A stretch of 64,000 bases of DNA from Thelonectria olida (taxonomy: Eukaryota; Ascomycota; Sordariomycetes; Hypocreales; Nectriaceae), in NCBI GenBank assembly GCA_020736575.1, contig JAGPYM010000046.1:170207-234206 (forward strand), given 5' to 3'. Every line of letters begins with the position of its first letter. The first letter of the stretch is position 1. The notes beneath the pieces were generated by a model that saw only the letters and a list, made by a program, of their open reading frames with translations, did no database searches and was not told where the DNA came from. Positions 1 to 10,999 of this stretch are shown here, in pieces. Both the position numbers and the translations under genes were made by a program.

Positions 1-2344
1 GCCCTTGCCCAGGGCGTTCAGAGTCGCAACTCGGGCAAAAAACGGGTCTCCATCGGGGGGTGAGGTCTTTGATATCCCATCCCGCAAGATGGCGTCTCGG
101 TTGGTGCTGTATTCGCAACCCGCTGCGCTGCGCAACGTCCACCTGGTAATCGATGAGTTTCTCCAGTATGTTGTAGATGTGGTCAACTCGATTCTCCAGC
201 CGGTAATACCTGAACCGCGTTGCTGGCTCTTTGGCTTTACCCAAATCTGTGTTGTGGTTCTCAAACTCGACATTCTCCCGGTACAAGGGAAGGCTCCTAT
301 TCTTCTCGTTCGCCAGGAGCTGCAAGGCAGCATCAGCCCCCGTAGTGTCCTCTAGGTCAAGAAGGTCTTGAGGATTCATGAGAAACGCCGACTTGAACTT
401 GCGTTTACTATGCGTAAGCGAAGCACGTAGGATATGAAGTAAGGCGCTTGCGCCATTGATGAGCCAACCTCTCTTCTCCCCTTCATCCCAGAAAACAACC
501 CACTTAGAGGAGATCCATTGAAGCTTAGTAAAATAGCCATCTCTGGAGATGTGCACAGGCTTTTCCCTGTTTCCGAGGGAGAAGCATGCAGCCCCAGTGA
601 CTAGTTGACCAGCGTGGATATCAACTTTGTCTAATGTACAGCCGTAATGTGCTAGTGGAAGCTGAGACCTAGAGATGCTGTAGTTCGCCGTCAAGGTGCC
701 TGCAAATCATCAGCCTTTGTTTCAACATCCGGCCCAGGACTTGACTTGGGCTATAGGATGGATGTGCATGTTACTTACCTACGGTACCGACTGCATCCGA
801 GCACCAACCCAAGACATGACGTGAGGTCTCAAGATCCGCCTTTTGCACCGCCGCGTGCTCAAGCCGACAGTCCAAGTACGAAATGCGCTCCTCTGGATTC
901 TTATTGAAGAGCAGATGCCAGTATATCATGCCATCAGATCGCTTGATGGGGATCAGCATTGTGGAGAACCCCTTGATGAACATCCCCAAACCAAATTCAT
1001 CGACATATCGTGTCCTTGTGAGTAACGTCATGAGATCTGACGGCATCTCCAAGCCTGTGTTCGTCTCTGGTCTGCGAAGAATAGGAAATCCTCGGACAAT
1101 AACAGCGCTATGGAACATGTCATGCCAGCATTGGCCATTGATAGCTCCAAACTGCTCTTGGCAAGGTTGAAAGTCAAACTTGATGCGGCAATGCAACGCG
1201 TCTTCGACGGGTCCAATGTCGTCGACGAAAGGGGTGCATTCGGTGACCACCTTGTTCGCGTACGAGACAAGTGCAAAGCGGCTCCCATCCAAGCAACCTG
1301 TTCGCCTATCTCTGCAACAAACTCTGGGATCCCCGAGGCGCTGATTACGAACTTACCGTCATCTAAGGAGGCCGCAAGCTTGCACGCACTTGGCTCACTC
1401 ACTAGGGGGATCATATCAACACTTTCCGCCTCCTAACTGGAGAGAGATTACTTACCAAAAACTTGGGCATCGTAATCCGGGTTCCTTAGCATCTTTTGAA
1501 CGAACATAAGTGTCTGCGAACCTGTACACGGCCATGTCTGATCCAGATACTGCTGACAGCGGGAGGCTTGAGCATCGGCTTTCGACCCTGTCAATGTCAC
1601 AACCCCAGCGATGGCCTCATCCGCCGGCACGTCGTATTCTTGCCCGCGGAGGAAAGCCAAAAGGTCGCAATCAACAGCATAAGTCACCTGGACGGTTTGG
1701 GATGCTGCTTTCCTGCTGACATGACTGTTCCCGGGTATGGCCCCCAGCACCCTTTCCCTGATGGCATCCATAGCGTTGGACTTTTTGGGCTTGGATAGGA
1801 GTACCTCCCGACCCAGTTGGCCGAAGACCCGTCGTAACTTGGAGCAGTGGAGATTATGTTCTTGTACTCTTCGAGGCCGGGGACACTCAACTCGTGATCC
1901 TCTTCAAACTCATTCCCAGGGGACGTCTCCCAACTCTGCTCTGGCAGAACTTCATACTCTAAACCGTCTCGCAATGCAAACCACCTGCTCAGCATTAGAG
2001 GATCTTGTCTCCTACGGGGGTTCTGCTGAGCATCTATTGAATCTGCTTAGCGTTCTCTAAGCATCTCCGTCATGGTCCTTTATCAAGTCAGTAAGGGTTC
2101 AAACATGCTTGAACATCAATAGAACCTACCCACGGTATTGGTGAATAAAGACCATCACATCTCGGTGCATTTGCGAAGAATGCGCGTAGCAAATCTTGCA
2201 AGAAAATGCTTTCAACACTCTTGTTAGAGCTGCCGCGAGCTCTTCAACAACTTCGGGACCCTGAAACAAGTTTCCAATCTTCTGGGACAGGTCATCTACC
2301 AGGGCAATCATATAGCTCTCTAACCTCACATCAGAGATTATCAT
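1..2344 (-). pseudogene. Large fungal protein of unknown function, 5' part, frameshifted; 3' end lies before the window
   Basis: Start ATG at 2344-2342. Coding-quality sequence runs leftwards in several exons to base 1, where the gene is cut by the window edge. I recognise a large unnamed family common in accessory regions of ascomycetes: a helical N-terminal segment (2344-2126), then blocks with GEQVAWMGAAL (near 1300), NGQCWHDMF (near 1120), FIKGFSTML (near 960) and a long open exon from about 691 to 1. Introns with GTAAGT donors are visible at 1450-1400 and 775-692. Two one-base frame changes, near 1835-1850 and near 1275-1285, break the frame inside conserved blocks with no room for an intron. 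The copy is therefore probably a pseudogene, unless these are sequence errors. No function is known to me and no catalytic motif is visible. Confidence 0.6.
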
Positions 2345-2353
2345 GTTGTCGGT

Positions 2354-3543
2354 CTAGACTGTATTACAGTCATCAATGGTATCGGTAGTATCATCCACCT
2401 TAGCTTCGTTTTCTTGTTCCTCCACAAGGGCACCCAACGCAGCTCTTGATAAGTTTCGAGCCCCACAACCAACATCTAAGATATGTGTGCTTTCTCCGGA
2501 GTTCAGAACTGAAACATAGCTTGAGTCGGATGGTGGGATGAGACTTGAAGGTCTTGGAATATCTTGGTGAGGGTGAGCTGGTGGCAGCATGTCTTCAGCA
2601 CTGGATGGCTGCATATCATTAGGTTCTCCATTCTGAGGTAAGAGGCTATTTTCAAAAGGATGCGCTTCTAAATGTACGCGGCATAGTGACTCGGTGAATC
2701 CCGTTGAGCCGAAAGTGTCTGCAACAAGACGACCGTCGCCTTGTGGTCGGATGTCCAGGCTCAACAGGGTAGAGTAGGTGTAAACCCTCTTTCGCCGCGT
2801 AAGAATCACATCGTCCGGGCTGTCTGGGGGAATCTTGACGTTTTTCTTCTGCTGGATGGCAAACCATGTCTCCCGAACGATGCAAAGAGACAGTCGAAGG
2901 TGACCCTTACGAGAACAGGTTTGGTGCCAGCAATGTCCGAGGAGACATACATTTTAGTTAACTCCTTTGCGGGCGAATTCAACGTTGATCGAAGTAAGGT
3001 CTGGTCCCTTACGCACTGCTCCTCTGCCCTATGCACGCCTTCTACAAACTCGTCCTCCTCAGCCAGTTGTGCTCGAGAAGCGGACGGCTTAGGGGAGCAA
3101 GCACCGAGAATTTCAATGTCGCCGGTACTGCTCTTGCGACGAATTGGAGGAGCGGCTATCGGTTTCATGTCGTCGTCCAAGTCGGAGTCGAGAGAAATCA
3201 CTGGGGCTTTGCCGGGTTAAAGCTTTCTTTTCGAGGTGAAGATTGTTTTACCGGAGATCGTTTGCGAAGAGACTGGGTCACGGTAGACCGTGCATTGGGT
3301 GACTGCCTGACTGGGGACTCGGGGCGGCGGTGGGATCGTAGGAACCGCCTCGTAGATGGCGAAGGCTCTGCTGCTTCTGCGATGCTTTCGCCAGGGTTCT
3401 TGGAGGATTCGGTTCTGATTCGCGCTCGCTTGGATGGAGGGGAGTAACGAGTTCACTATGCACAGTTGAGTCGGTGTAACCTGGATAAAGGAGGTGGGTG
3501 CAGGCCTGGCACGATCTTCTTCCACCTGAGTTGTCTGTTGCAT
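2354..3543 (-). pseudogene. Rad60/Esc2-type SUMO-like domain protein, damaged and truncated
   Basis: An ATG at 3543-3541 opens a low-complexity N-terminus. Then comes an acidic patch with LDSDLDDD (about 3195-3170), and next a block that resembles the first SUMO-like domain of fungal Rad60-SLD proteins: LTKMYVSSDIAGTKP (about 2970-2915), VRETWFAIQQ (about 2885-2855) and RRKRVYTYSTLLSLDIRP (about 2800-2745). These two halves lie in different frames, with the switch near 2890-2910 and no convincing intron. The second SUMO-like domain expected at the C-terminus is absent; the tail is Ser/Pro-rich and stops at 2354, only 10 bases before the next gene's ATG. Relatives act in SUMO-linked genome stability and silencing. 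I read this copy as inactive; the family call is from memory of the motif pattern. Confidence 0.45.
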
Positions 3544-3563
3544 GGCGGCCGTTTGAAAGGGTT

Positions 3564-4225
3564 CTAACCCATGTACAGCATGTCGTCCCCCACTTCTAAT
3601 GCCCTATGTCTGTGTTGAACAGGGTTCGTCCATGTCGGCGGGAAGCTGTCCACCTCCAACCTGCACATGTTCAACGAACCGGCGATGCTGGGACCGCTTG
3701 AGCTCCCGTTGTCGGGACTTAGCGAACTGCCGTGGGTGTTGGAGGCCGAAGAAGAAGCAAGCAGCCCATCAAAGGGCGTAATATTAGGTTGGAAGGGCAA
3801 AGAGCAAGGTGGGAGTACGTGGACGGACTCCCTGGCCTCGTGAGAAATGTACTTCCGTACAAGGATGCAATTGCAGTCAGTATGCCGCAGCAGTTGAGTT
3901 TTCAAGACGTAGATCTCAGCTTTCAACTCATTAAAAGTTCTTAACAGTTGCCAGTTGTATTCCTCCATTACCCGCTCACGGGTGGCAAGTGCTGATGCTT
4001 CATCCCTTTTCGCATCCGACACTTGGTAGCGGCAATTCTATTGCGCTCAAGAACACGTCGTCGACGGAGCTCCTTAGGATGGACTTCAGCATCAGAGTCC
4101 TCTGATGGTACCACCTTCGAGGACCCTTTCCGCTGCCCTTTGGGCTTCCGGTCGCATTTCCCGCTTTTTAGCCCATTCTCGACTGGCTTAGAAATATCAT
4201 CTTCCGATTTGAACGTGATCCGCAT
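3564..4225 (-). pseudogene. bZIP transcription factor split by a one-base frameshift
   Basis: The first frame starts at ATG 4225 and contains a bZIP basic region, RRRVLERNRIAATKCRMRK (about residues 54-73), which matches the N-x2-A-A-x2-C-R DNA-contact signature of CREB/ATF-like factors. The frame then runs off. The leucine zipper sits in the next frame, ending at 3564, with L-M-L-L-L spaced every seven residues (LATRERVMEEYNWQ...). The two frames meet at a run of four T on the + strand (4007-4010). One more base there would give an uninterrupted RKRDEAS junction between basic region and zipper. No intron fits. Either this is a pseudogene or a homopolymer error in the sequence. The C-terminal part is Ser/Pro-rich. 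Confidence 0.7.
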
Positions 4226-4451
4226 CAATATATTCGCTCAAAATAGTCACATGTATAAATGACAACGTTTGAAAAGGCTGCCGTCTAACCAATCTTTCAT
4301 AGGCTCAAGCTCTTCACAGGCGACTGCGACTGTGGCAAAGGCTCGAGTCCAAAACAGTCGCCTTGGCGCAGGAAAGCTGAGAATAGTCCAGCCACAGCAT
4401 TCTACTAACTACTGACCGCCACAGTCAACTGGAACCAGTCCATCTACCCCA

Positions 4452-4901
4452 ATGCAGAGCTTTCAAGATGTCCGACGCTGTTACACGCCTGGAGAGTTTC
4501 AGTATCGGGCATTGGACACCATTCATGATTGCTTCTGCTTTTGGAAATTGTCAAATTATCTTCTCACCAGACGCACCGGACCGGAGCCGACACCTTCTGA
4601 GATCGATTCTGCACTTTGGACAGCCTTGCAAAATGAGGACACCAAGACAATGAGCGCCATCTTACAAACCTCAAACGGGATCCTTGATGAAACCACCATG
4701 ATGGCAATGGCATGCTTTTCTGGTAGCACAGAATTTGCCCAGCTTTTGCTTGAAAATGGAGCGGATATCAACATGGATTTGAAAGGATTTGCACCTTTGG
4801 ATATTGCATCGAGCCAAGGTCACGAAGAGCTTGTCAAGCTTTTGAAAGACAATCGAGTTGATGATTCTGTTCGTGGTCAGTCAGTAAAGATGGCAGATTA
4901 G
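4452..4901 (+). CDS. Small ankyrin-repeat protein, probably a 3' remnant
   Basis: ATG at 4452 opens 149 codons. About two ankyrin repeats are visible: ...MAMACFSGSTEFAQLLLENGADINMD and LKGFAPLDIASSQGHEELVKLLK. An additional ankyrin-like stretch, GHWTPFMIASAFGN, is readable at about 4510-4550 in a different frame. This suggests that the N-terminal third of this frame is not the original coding frame and that an older, longer ankyrin gene was frameshifted. Its role is protein-protein contact; the partner is unknown. It is transcribed away from the bZIP gene. Confidence 0.45.
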   Translation: MQSFQDVRRCYTPGEFQYRALDTIHDCFCFWKLSNYLLTRRTGPEPTPSEIDSALWTALQNEDTKTMSAILQTSNGILDETTMMAMACFSGSTEFAQLLLENGADINMDLKGFAPLDIASSQGHEELVKLLKDNRVDDSVRGQSVKMAD

Positions 4902-6023
4902 ATAAATGCGATTAAGGAATGAGGATTCAGAAGTCATTTGCTTTTTATCACGATACGAAAAGTTTGCACCCTTTACTATCTATAAGCAGCTGTAATTGCA
5001 TGTGATGTATGAGAACAAGTTGGGTCTTGTGGAGCTGTAAAGGGTGTCCCAAGCATCCAAGGAGACGCATCAAGCTGACACAGGCATCTGCCTATTGGTA
5101 GCGCCGGCATTCGCCGACCCAACCAATCCAGCCAACACTAATGTATCGAAGAAAGGGGCGTGAGAGCTCGCAGGCGAGCTTCGATTGAGGGTGGAAATTA
5201 TCGCGAAAACCAGAGGTCGTTCCAGTTAGACTTCTCGGAAAATGCCGAGGGTTCATTAGGCAGAACGAAGCTTACTACGCCAGGTCAGCGACGAATTTCC
5301 AAGCACAAGTGTTGACCAGGCCATCTTTGCCGACCACGCGCTCGCCTAACGGCCAAAAGGCACCGGTGAATCCTGAATTCGAAGCTTGCCTTGAACCAAG
5401 ACAGTGTGACGGCCAGGTTTGTTGACCGGAAGAAGCGTTAAACTAACCATGGGGAGCTTGAGACGCTTCGAAATGATGGACACCGAAGCTACTGTGAACC
5501 AACGTCCGGTGACCTCACGTGTGTTAGAAAGGTCTATCTAGTTTCAGCGGATCCAGTTTCTTGTATGAGTTGATCAAGTAGGAATTAAAGGACAGTAGCG
5601 TCATCAAGCCATCCCAAGCATCCTAGCCTCTTTCATAAAGCCATTCACATTACGAGTAGATCAGGTCGCCGCAACAAAATGCGTGGGAGGCTTAGGCTTC
5701 GGCTTCTGGGCTGGCGCCACGGTTCCTTCATACTTGTCGCGGGGTTGGTGGCTTGAGAGAATGATCCACGAATTACGTTGACTATCCCAGCCATCAGTGA
5801 GCGGTGGTATTCTTCCTTCTAAGTTTAGCACTTTCAGTTCCCGGACGCTCTCGATGATATTTACGAGATGAGCCACGAGAAACAATCTGGCAGACATGTG
5901 ATCGGTCTCTCTTGTCATATATATTGTGTAATTTCCCGCCTCTTCGGCGTTTAGAAATTTATCACTCAGGAACAAATAAACTTCCCCTTCCCATCAACAC
6001 CAAATTCAATCCTACTCGTCGCC
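4902..6023. other. Intergenic stretch, no gene recognised
   Basis: There is no supported gene. The minus-strand frame at 5975-5661 is open but starts without an ATG and has no motif that I recognise. The last 200 bases probably hold the promoter and leader of the gene at 6024. Confidence 0.4.
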
Positions 6024-6629
6024 ATGTCTTACCCGACCAAGCCTTGCTTTGTTGGCTCTTTCAAGGGCTGGGACAACGAGGCCCTGAAACACCCTGTCAT
6101 GAAATACTTGAGCGACCTCAACCGTGACTTCTGCGAGACCAAGGCTGCGCATTCGGTGCCCCATACCAACTGGAGCACCCAGGACTGGGAGTTCCAAGCC
6201 CAAAGCGGGCAGGTCCTTCGAGGGCAGGAGGCTTGGAAGAGGCTCATTCATACGGCTCGATTCTATGATCAGTTTTCAATGGAGCCCCTCTCTGCTTTTA
6301 TACAGGATACGGAAGACGGGTATGATGGTATAGTGTATGGAAATCTATATACCAACTTTGTGGAGCCGGGAGAGAAGAAGCATTCGGACAACAAGGGGAT
6401 TGAGTGGGAGTTGCGGGTCAGTATATCTCTTCGGATGTGGGGGTGTGCCGGTCAATTACTGAACGTGATTTAGATTCCAAGAGCTTATCGTCTTACCTTC
6501 GTGAAGGATTCTGACGGGCCACACGGCCTGAAACTCAGCAAGCTGGCTATCGTTGGGGATATCATGGGCACCATGGCAATGGCCGTTCGCAAGGGGCTGG
6601 TTTCGCAAGAGAATGCCTTCGAATTCTAG
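6024..6629 (+). CDS. SnoaL/NTF2-like protein (two exons)
   Basis: Exons are 6024-6416 and 6474-6629, separated by a 57-nt GTCAGT...TAG intron, giving 182 residues. The start ATG has an open leader and no upstream coding frame. Length and pattern fit the NTF2-like/SnoaL fold: an N-terminal helix region with a conserved W-x-F (DWEFQAQSG), a central FYDQFSMEP, then the strand-rich C-terminal half (YRLTFVKDSDG...LSKLAIVGDI). Members bind small ligands or act as polyketide cyclases, dehydratases or isomerases; no catalytic pair can be assigned here. The gene appears intact, unlike its left-hand neighbours. Without the intron the frame would stop at 6473 and lose the conserved C-terminus. Confidence 0.7.
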
Positions 6630-7465
6630 GTGAACGGAATGACCTGGCAATTAGTATCAGAGTGTGGTGTATCGATTGCACTGGAAGAACGAAGATTCAA
6701 CGTGGGTGCCAGGACTAGTTAAAAGCACAAACCGCGCAAGAGGCCAAAACGGAGACGGGAGACAGCGAGGGAGAATTCTACTGCTGGCACTGGGCCAGGC
6801 CCTCAATTAACTTGTTATCAACTGCCAGATGCTTGAGTACCATGCGGAAAAGCTGAGAAAGAATGTTCTTGTCAGCATTGGGAAGTTCAACCCAACTGTC
6901 CACATGACCTGCCCGTATGAGTGAATGATCCAGACTCTTATCATGTTGGCCGCATCAACATCCTCCAGAAGAACGACACACTGGGGAGGGAGTTCGACAA
7001 ACAACACGCTTAAGGAGCAATCGCTAATACAGAAGATTCAGTCACTGCTAAGTTACGTAGATAGGAATTGTAACGGGCCAGGGTCCATATCCTTGCGGCA
7101 TAGCCGCAAGACGAACTAGACTCGTGCGCTTCAGGGAAGAGAGATCGTTCCACAGCTCAGGGGCACTTAGGAACTTCTTCCTTTCTTCATCTTTAATGTA
7201 AATAGCATCGCGGACTGGATAGCGGGAATCCAGTTACTAGAGGCCGTTCACAAGCATAGGGATGCTCTCTTTAGAACGATATCAGGAATCATCCAATTTA
7301 ACTAGCTAATTTCGACTATTGACTAATCTCTCATAACTATATGGATTTGCATCTTAAGCTGCACATATATAGAGATTTTTTGGAACCGCTGAGCCATCCT
7401 GCTCTCCCACCTGCCCTCGAGAGCATGAAGGTGAGCTCACGTCTTCCGAACAATTGTGCCCATTC
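6630..7465. other. Intergenic stretch
   Basis: No gene is supported. The sequence separates convergent genes (6629 on + and 7466 on -), so it should hold the two 3' ends. Short open frames at 6807-7119 lack motifs. Confidence 0.4.
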
Positions 7466-9199
7466 TCATCTCGCCACTCCCATACGGACTGCTTCTTCCT
7501 CATCCATCTCATTTCTCTCAGATGGCTCCTCGATGATAACCCAGTCGTTTTCACCCCCAGTTGGCAGATGTGGGACCATAAACTCGTCAAGCATTTGCCG
7601 TCCAACGGTTGGCATCTCCATTCTCAGCCCGGGGCTCCAGTCCAAGGTATCAGAGTGGCTTGTCTCAGAGTACCTCTGCGCTGCTGACAATGTTGTCCGC
7701 GAATCTGTTCTCGAGTCATTTTTCCTCCACATAGGGAACTCGTCCTTGAGAATTTGCAGCGTGCTCTCCTGCAGCAGTTCAATCATATTTTCCATCACCT
7801 CCTCGCGGCGATTCGCGGCCTCGACGCCCTGATCCTCGTAGACATTGGGGAGTTGCCATTTCGTGTAGAGGTTCATGTGGGGGGCCTGGAGTTGGAAGTC
7901 ACTGTTGTTTGGGTCTTGAAAGTAATAGTGACAGAGACGGCAAGTGGGCTTGCTGGTGGCTATGAATTTGGAGTCGTCCCAGAAATCAACGGCCTCTGTC
8001 TTGCCTTGTTGAACCAAATTGTCATGCAGATGGACCTCGCAGTGGATTCTGGGCCTGAAAATACTGGGTGGTGCGAGCTGCTCGTGGATCAGATCGTCAA
8101 GGCGGTAGTGTTGTAAATTGTTGATATGGGATTGATACTCCGAAAGGTCGAGGTCGGGGAAGGCGCTGCGAATCACTTCGGTTGGAGAGGCCAACTTTTT
8201 GAGTGTACAGATACGGCCTAGACGAGCCGATGGAATGTAGTCAACTTTAAAATTTTGGAAAAGAGAAGGCCATTTCTTGGGGGCGTCGACTATGATATCT
8301 GAGGCTCGGCGATATGACAGTAGGCGGCCTAGGTTATGGCGGAGTTCACACCAAGAAACCGAATGAGCCACATCAGGCCCATTGGCGCGGTTCTCGATTG
8401 TCTGATTTATTGGATCTGATTTGTTGCTTTGGATGGCCTTGATTAGAGTGTCGCAGTCACGGAGAACTTAAATGTACCGTGCCGTCAGTATCAAGTGGCC
8501 AGTAACTGAAGGAAGTAGGGCAGGACGGCGGGATGTATCTTACATTTAGACTTGGCATTCTTCGAAGATGACATATCGCAAGGAAATTCCGCCTTAGCTT
8601 TAAGATCCTGTAATTTCTTAATGGTATCCAAGTCTTCGGAAGTCACTAATCATCAGCAAAGAACTTGGTACGGTCAGATAATACTAACTTTGGAGTTCTC
8701 CTTGACGGCGGCAATCCTCGATGCAATCGACCAGTGCAGAAGTCAGATTTTTTAGGTAAAGGCTCAACCTTGGGAAGTTGAACTCCAGAATGCGCCACAA
8801 AACCTGCTTTCTGAGTGGTTTCTCATTCAAATTGTCGGCAGGCCGTCCAACGGTATCGAGCAAATCAAACAGAAACTTCTTCGCCTCTTCAAGCTCCATC
8901 TCCTTCCTATTATTGGAGGTAAAGAGGTAGTTAGGACCTTGGGATCCTCTGAGGGCGACTAAAGCTGTCACAGTGCCACCGCCTTTCTGAATGTCGCAGA
9001 TCTGCGCGAGCTTGCAGAGGAAATTCTGGTAGTCAGTGAGGCGGGATTCGTGGTCGGTGTGACCAGATGAGTAGGTGACATGGTTCTTCGCTTTGCACGC
9101 TTCGTTGATAGCCACAAGCAAGATGCAGAGACTGACAAGACAAAGAAGCTTCTCCTCCTTGAGAAGTACCGGGATCCTAGGAGCTGGTGTTGGTGCCAT
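7466..9199 (-). CDS. OTT_1508-type nucleic acid/nucleotide deaminase-like protein (three exons)
   Basis: Exons on the minus strand are 9199-8689, 8645-8544 and 8466-7466, with introns of 43 nt (GTTAGT...TAG) and 77 nt (GTAAGA...AAG). The phases join exactly and give 537 residues. The C-terminal domain carries the zinc-deaminase signature H-x-E (HCEVHLHD, about residues 346-348) and, about 32 residues later, C-x2-C (PTCRLCHYYF, about 380-383). This spacing is typical of the OTT_1508-like deaminase family expanded in fungi. The N-terminal 200 residues are helical and match the fungal form of the family (YQNFLCKLAQICD...). Known family members are predicted effectors or immunity-type deaminases; the substrate here is unknown. 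Zinc ligands and the proton-shuttle Glu are all present, so activity is possible. Confidence 0.7.
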
Positions 9200-10995
9200 G
9201 TGGTCAACGAGCAGGTCGCTACACGGTGTTCGGAGACTACAATAGAGAATGGAAAACGCTTTGCATAGGTCTGTTTGTGTTCGTTGATCTAGTTCAGAAC
9301 ACTAGGACGAGTTGAATGCTGGCTCGGTCGGCGATGAGTTTTGGTACTATTGAGACTCAAAATGTGAGAATACAAGCGGTATAACATTGGGCACGGCTCT
9401 ACTTACAAAGATTCATAAAGTTGTTGCCGAAGTAGTCCACCCCGCTCCCCCGGCGCGGGAGGCCTACCATCTCCCCCTCAAAGCACCGCGCAGTGCTGCC
9501 TAGCAGTCAGCATGCAGGTGAGCTGCAAGCGGCCTGAGCTATGTATGAAAAGTGCAGCGGCTAGGAAGCTCCCGAAGATTTCTATTCGCGTTCGTAAGGA
9601 GGTCAAGTCACAAATGGGTCCCACTAAGAGCTCAGCTTCGAGCTTTGGCGCACTGGGACGCTTGGTTTGTGCTGCGCCAACGTCTCATGCAAAGCCACGT
9701 AGAGCTGGACAGTGAGTTATCGAAGGGCAGAGAAGACTGTCGACAATGATGACGCTATTACAGCGAGGTGGGTGGTTGACGTGGCACGAGCAGAGAGCTT
9801 GGGCTGACTCGAACCTACGCTACATGCGGCCCGTTGGTCAAGCTGTGGTTGGACACGGGTGACTGAAGTGCAATAAGAAACACAAATCAAGTGTCGTCTG
9901 ACTGGGAGGGCCATTAGAGACATCTTGATGGACAGTCGAGTTGGACGAAGAAGCCCATGGATATATCACCGCCAGTGTTCTTTTGGGTTTGAGTGGTTTG
10001 CGAGGATGTAATGAGCCACTGCTTGGGAGAAGGAAGCAGACATGTAGGCTAGAGAGCTACTGATCTGTGAAGCGTAGTGTGCTTGTCTGTCTTGCAAGAA
10101 TGGCGCAGGACAGGGCGGACTTGCATAGATGGCAAAATAAGAGAACACCCGAAAGAGGGGGAGGGATAATATAGAATTTGATACGGGCCGGGAGACAGAC
10201 AGTCAAGTCTGATTAAGACTAAATTCTTGAGCGCCGAACTTGGTCGCAATGAGAATGTACAGTTTGGGCCAAGTAAGCTTTCGCCGGCGAGGATCGTGGA
10301 GGCCGGGCTTGGGACTGTCTGAAAGACAGCCATAGGAGAGAAGGTTTACGTTAGACTAGACTCGCAGCGGGTAATCACTGGAGATGGGAATAGAATCCTA
10401 AAGACTTAGCTGCCTGCGAGTTGGAAGACGGGACATTGGATTGAGCAATGTTCTGGCAAGGAATGGAGCGGTCAGATGAGGCAGAGAAGAGAGGGTGAGG
10501 TACACTGCAGTTAGACCATGCTTTGATTGTCCTTGGGTCTGGCCTCGCACCCAGAAATTGCTATGCACTATGTCCCAGTTTAGGCTCTGAGCAATCCATT
10601 GCATCACTTAGTTATTAACGTTAGTTCAAGGGTCACTACGTATATCCCGTAGAGGACTTGTCGATGGCAATATGAGCAAGAATATGTCCAGCCAGCACGG
10701 AACATATGATACGTTGGAGAACTCCACCAAATCCATGGAGGTGATCCTTGCGCAATTCGTTGGCTGATCAAACATGCGAAGTCTGCACATTCAGTCTCAA
10801 ACTCAGTGAGCTGAAGGGTGCACATAGCGAGTTTACTCGTACATTAACCACCAGGTCCTCACGTCCCCGACTCAGATGCGACTTCTCTTCAGGAGTGCGG
10901 GCGTAAAAATCGCATCTGTCTTAGCCTAGATTATAGCACAACAAGCGTCTGTAAGTCGGATTGCCCTCTACGGCCGTACATGGCTAACTGCGAAG
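9200..10995. other. Gene-poor intergenic region
   Basis: Only short open frames without motifs are present. The first few hundred bases are the likely promoter of the deaminase-like gene. I see no RNA gene, terminal repeat or recognisable relic in the rest. Confidence 0.4.
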
Positions 10996-10999
10996 TCCT

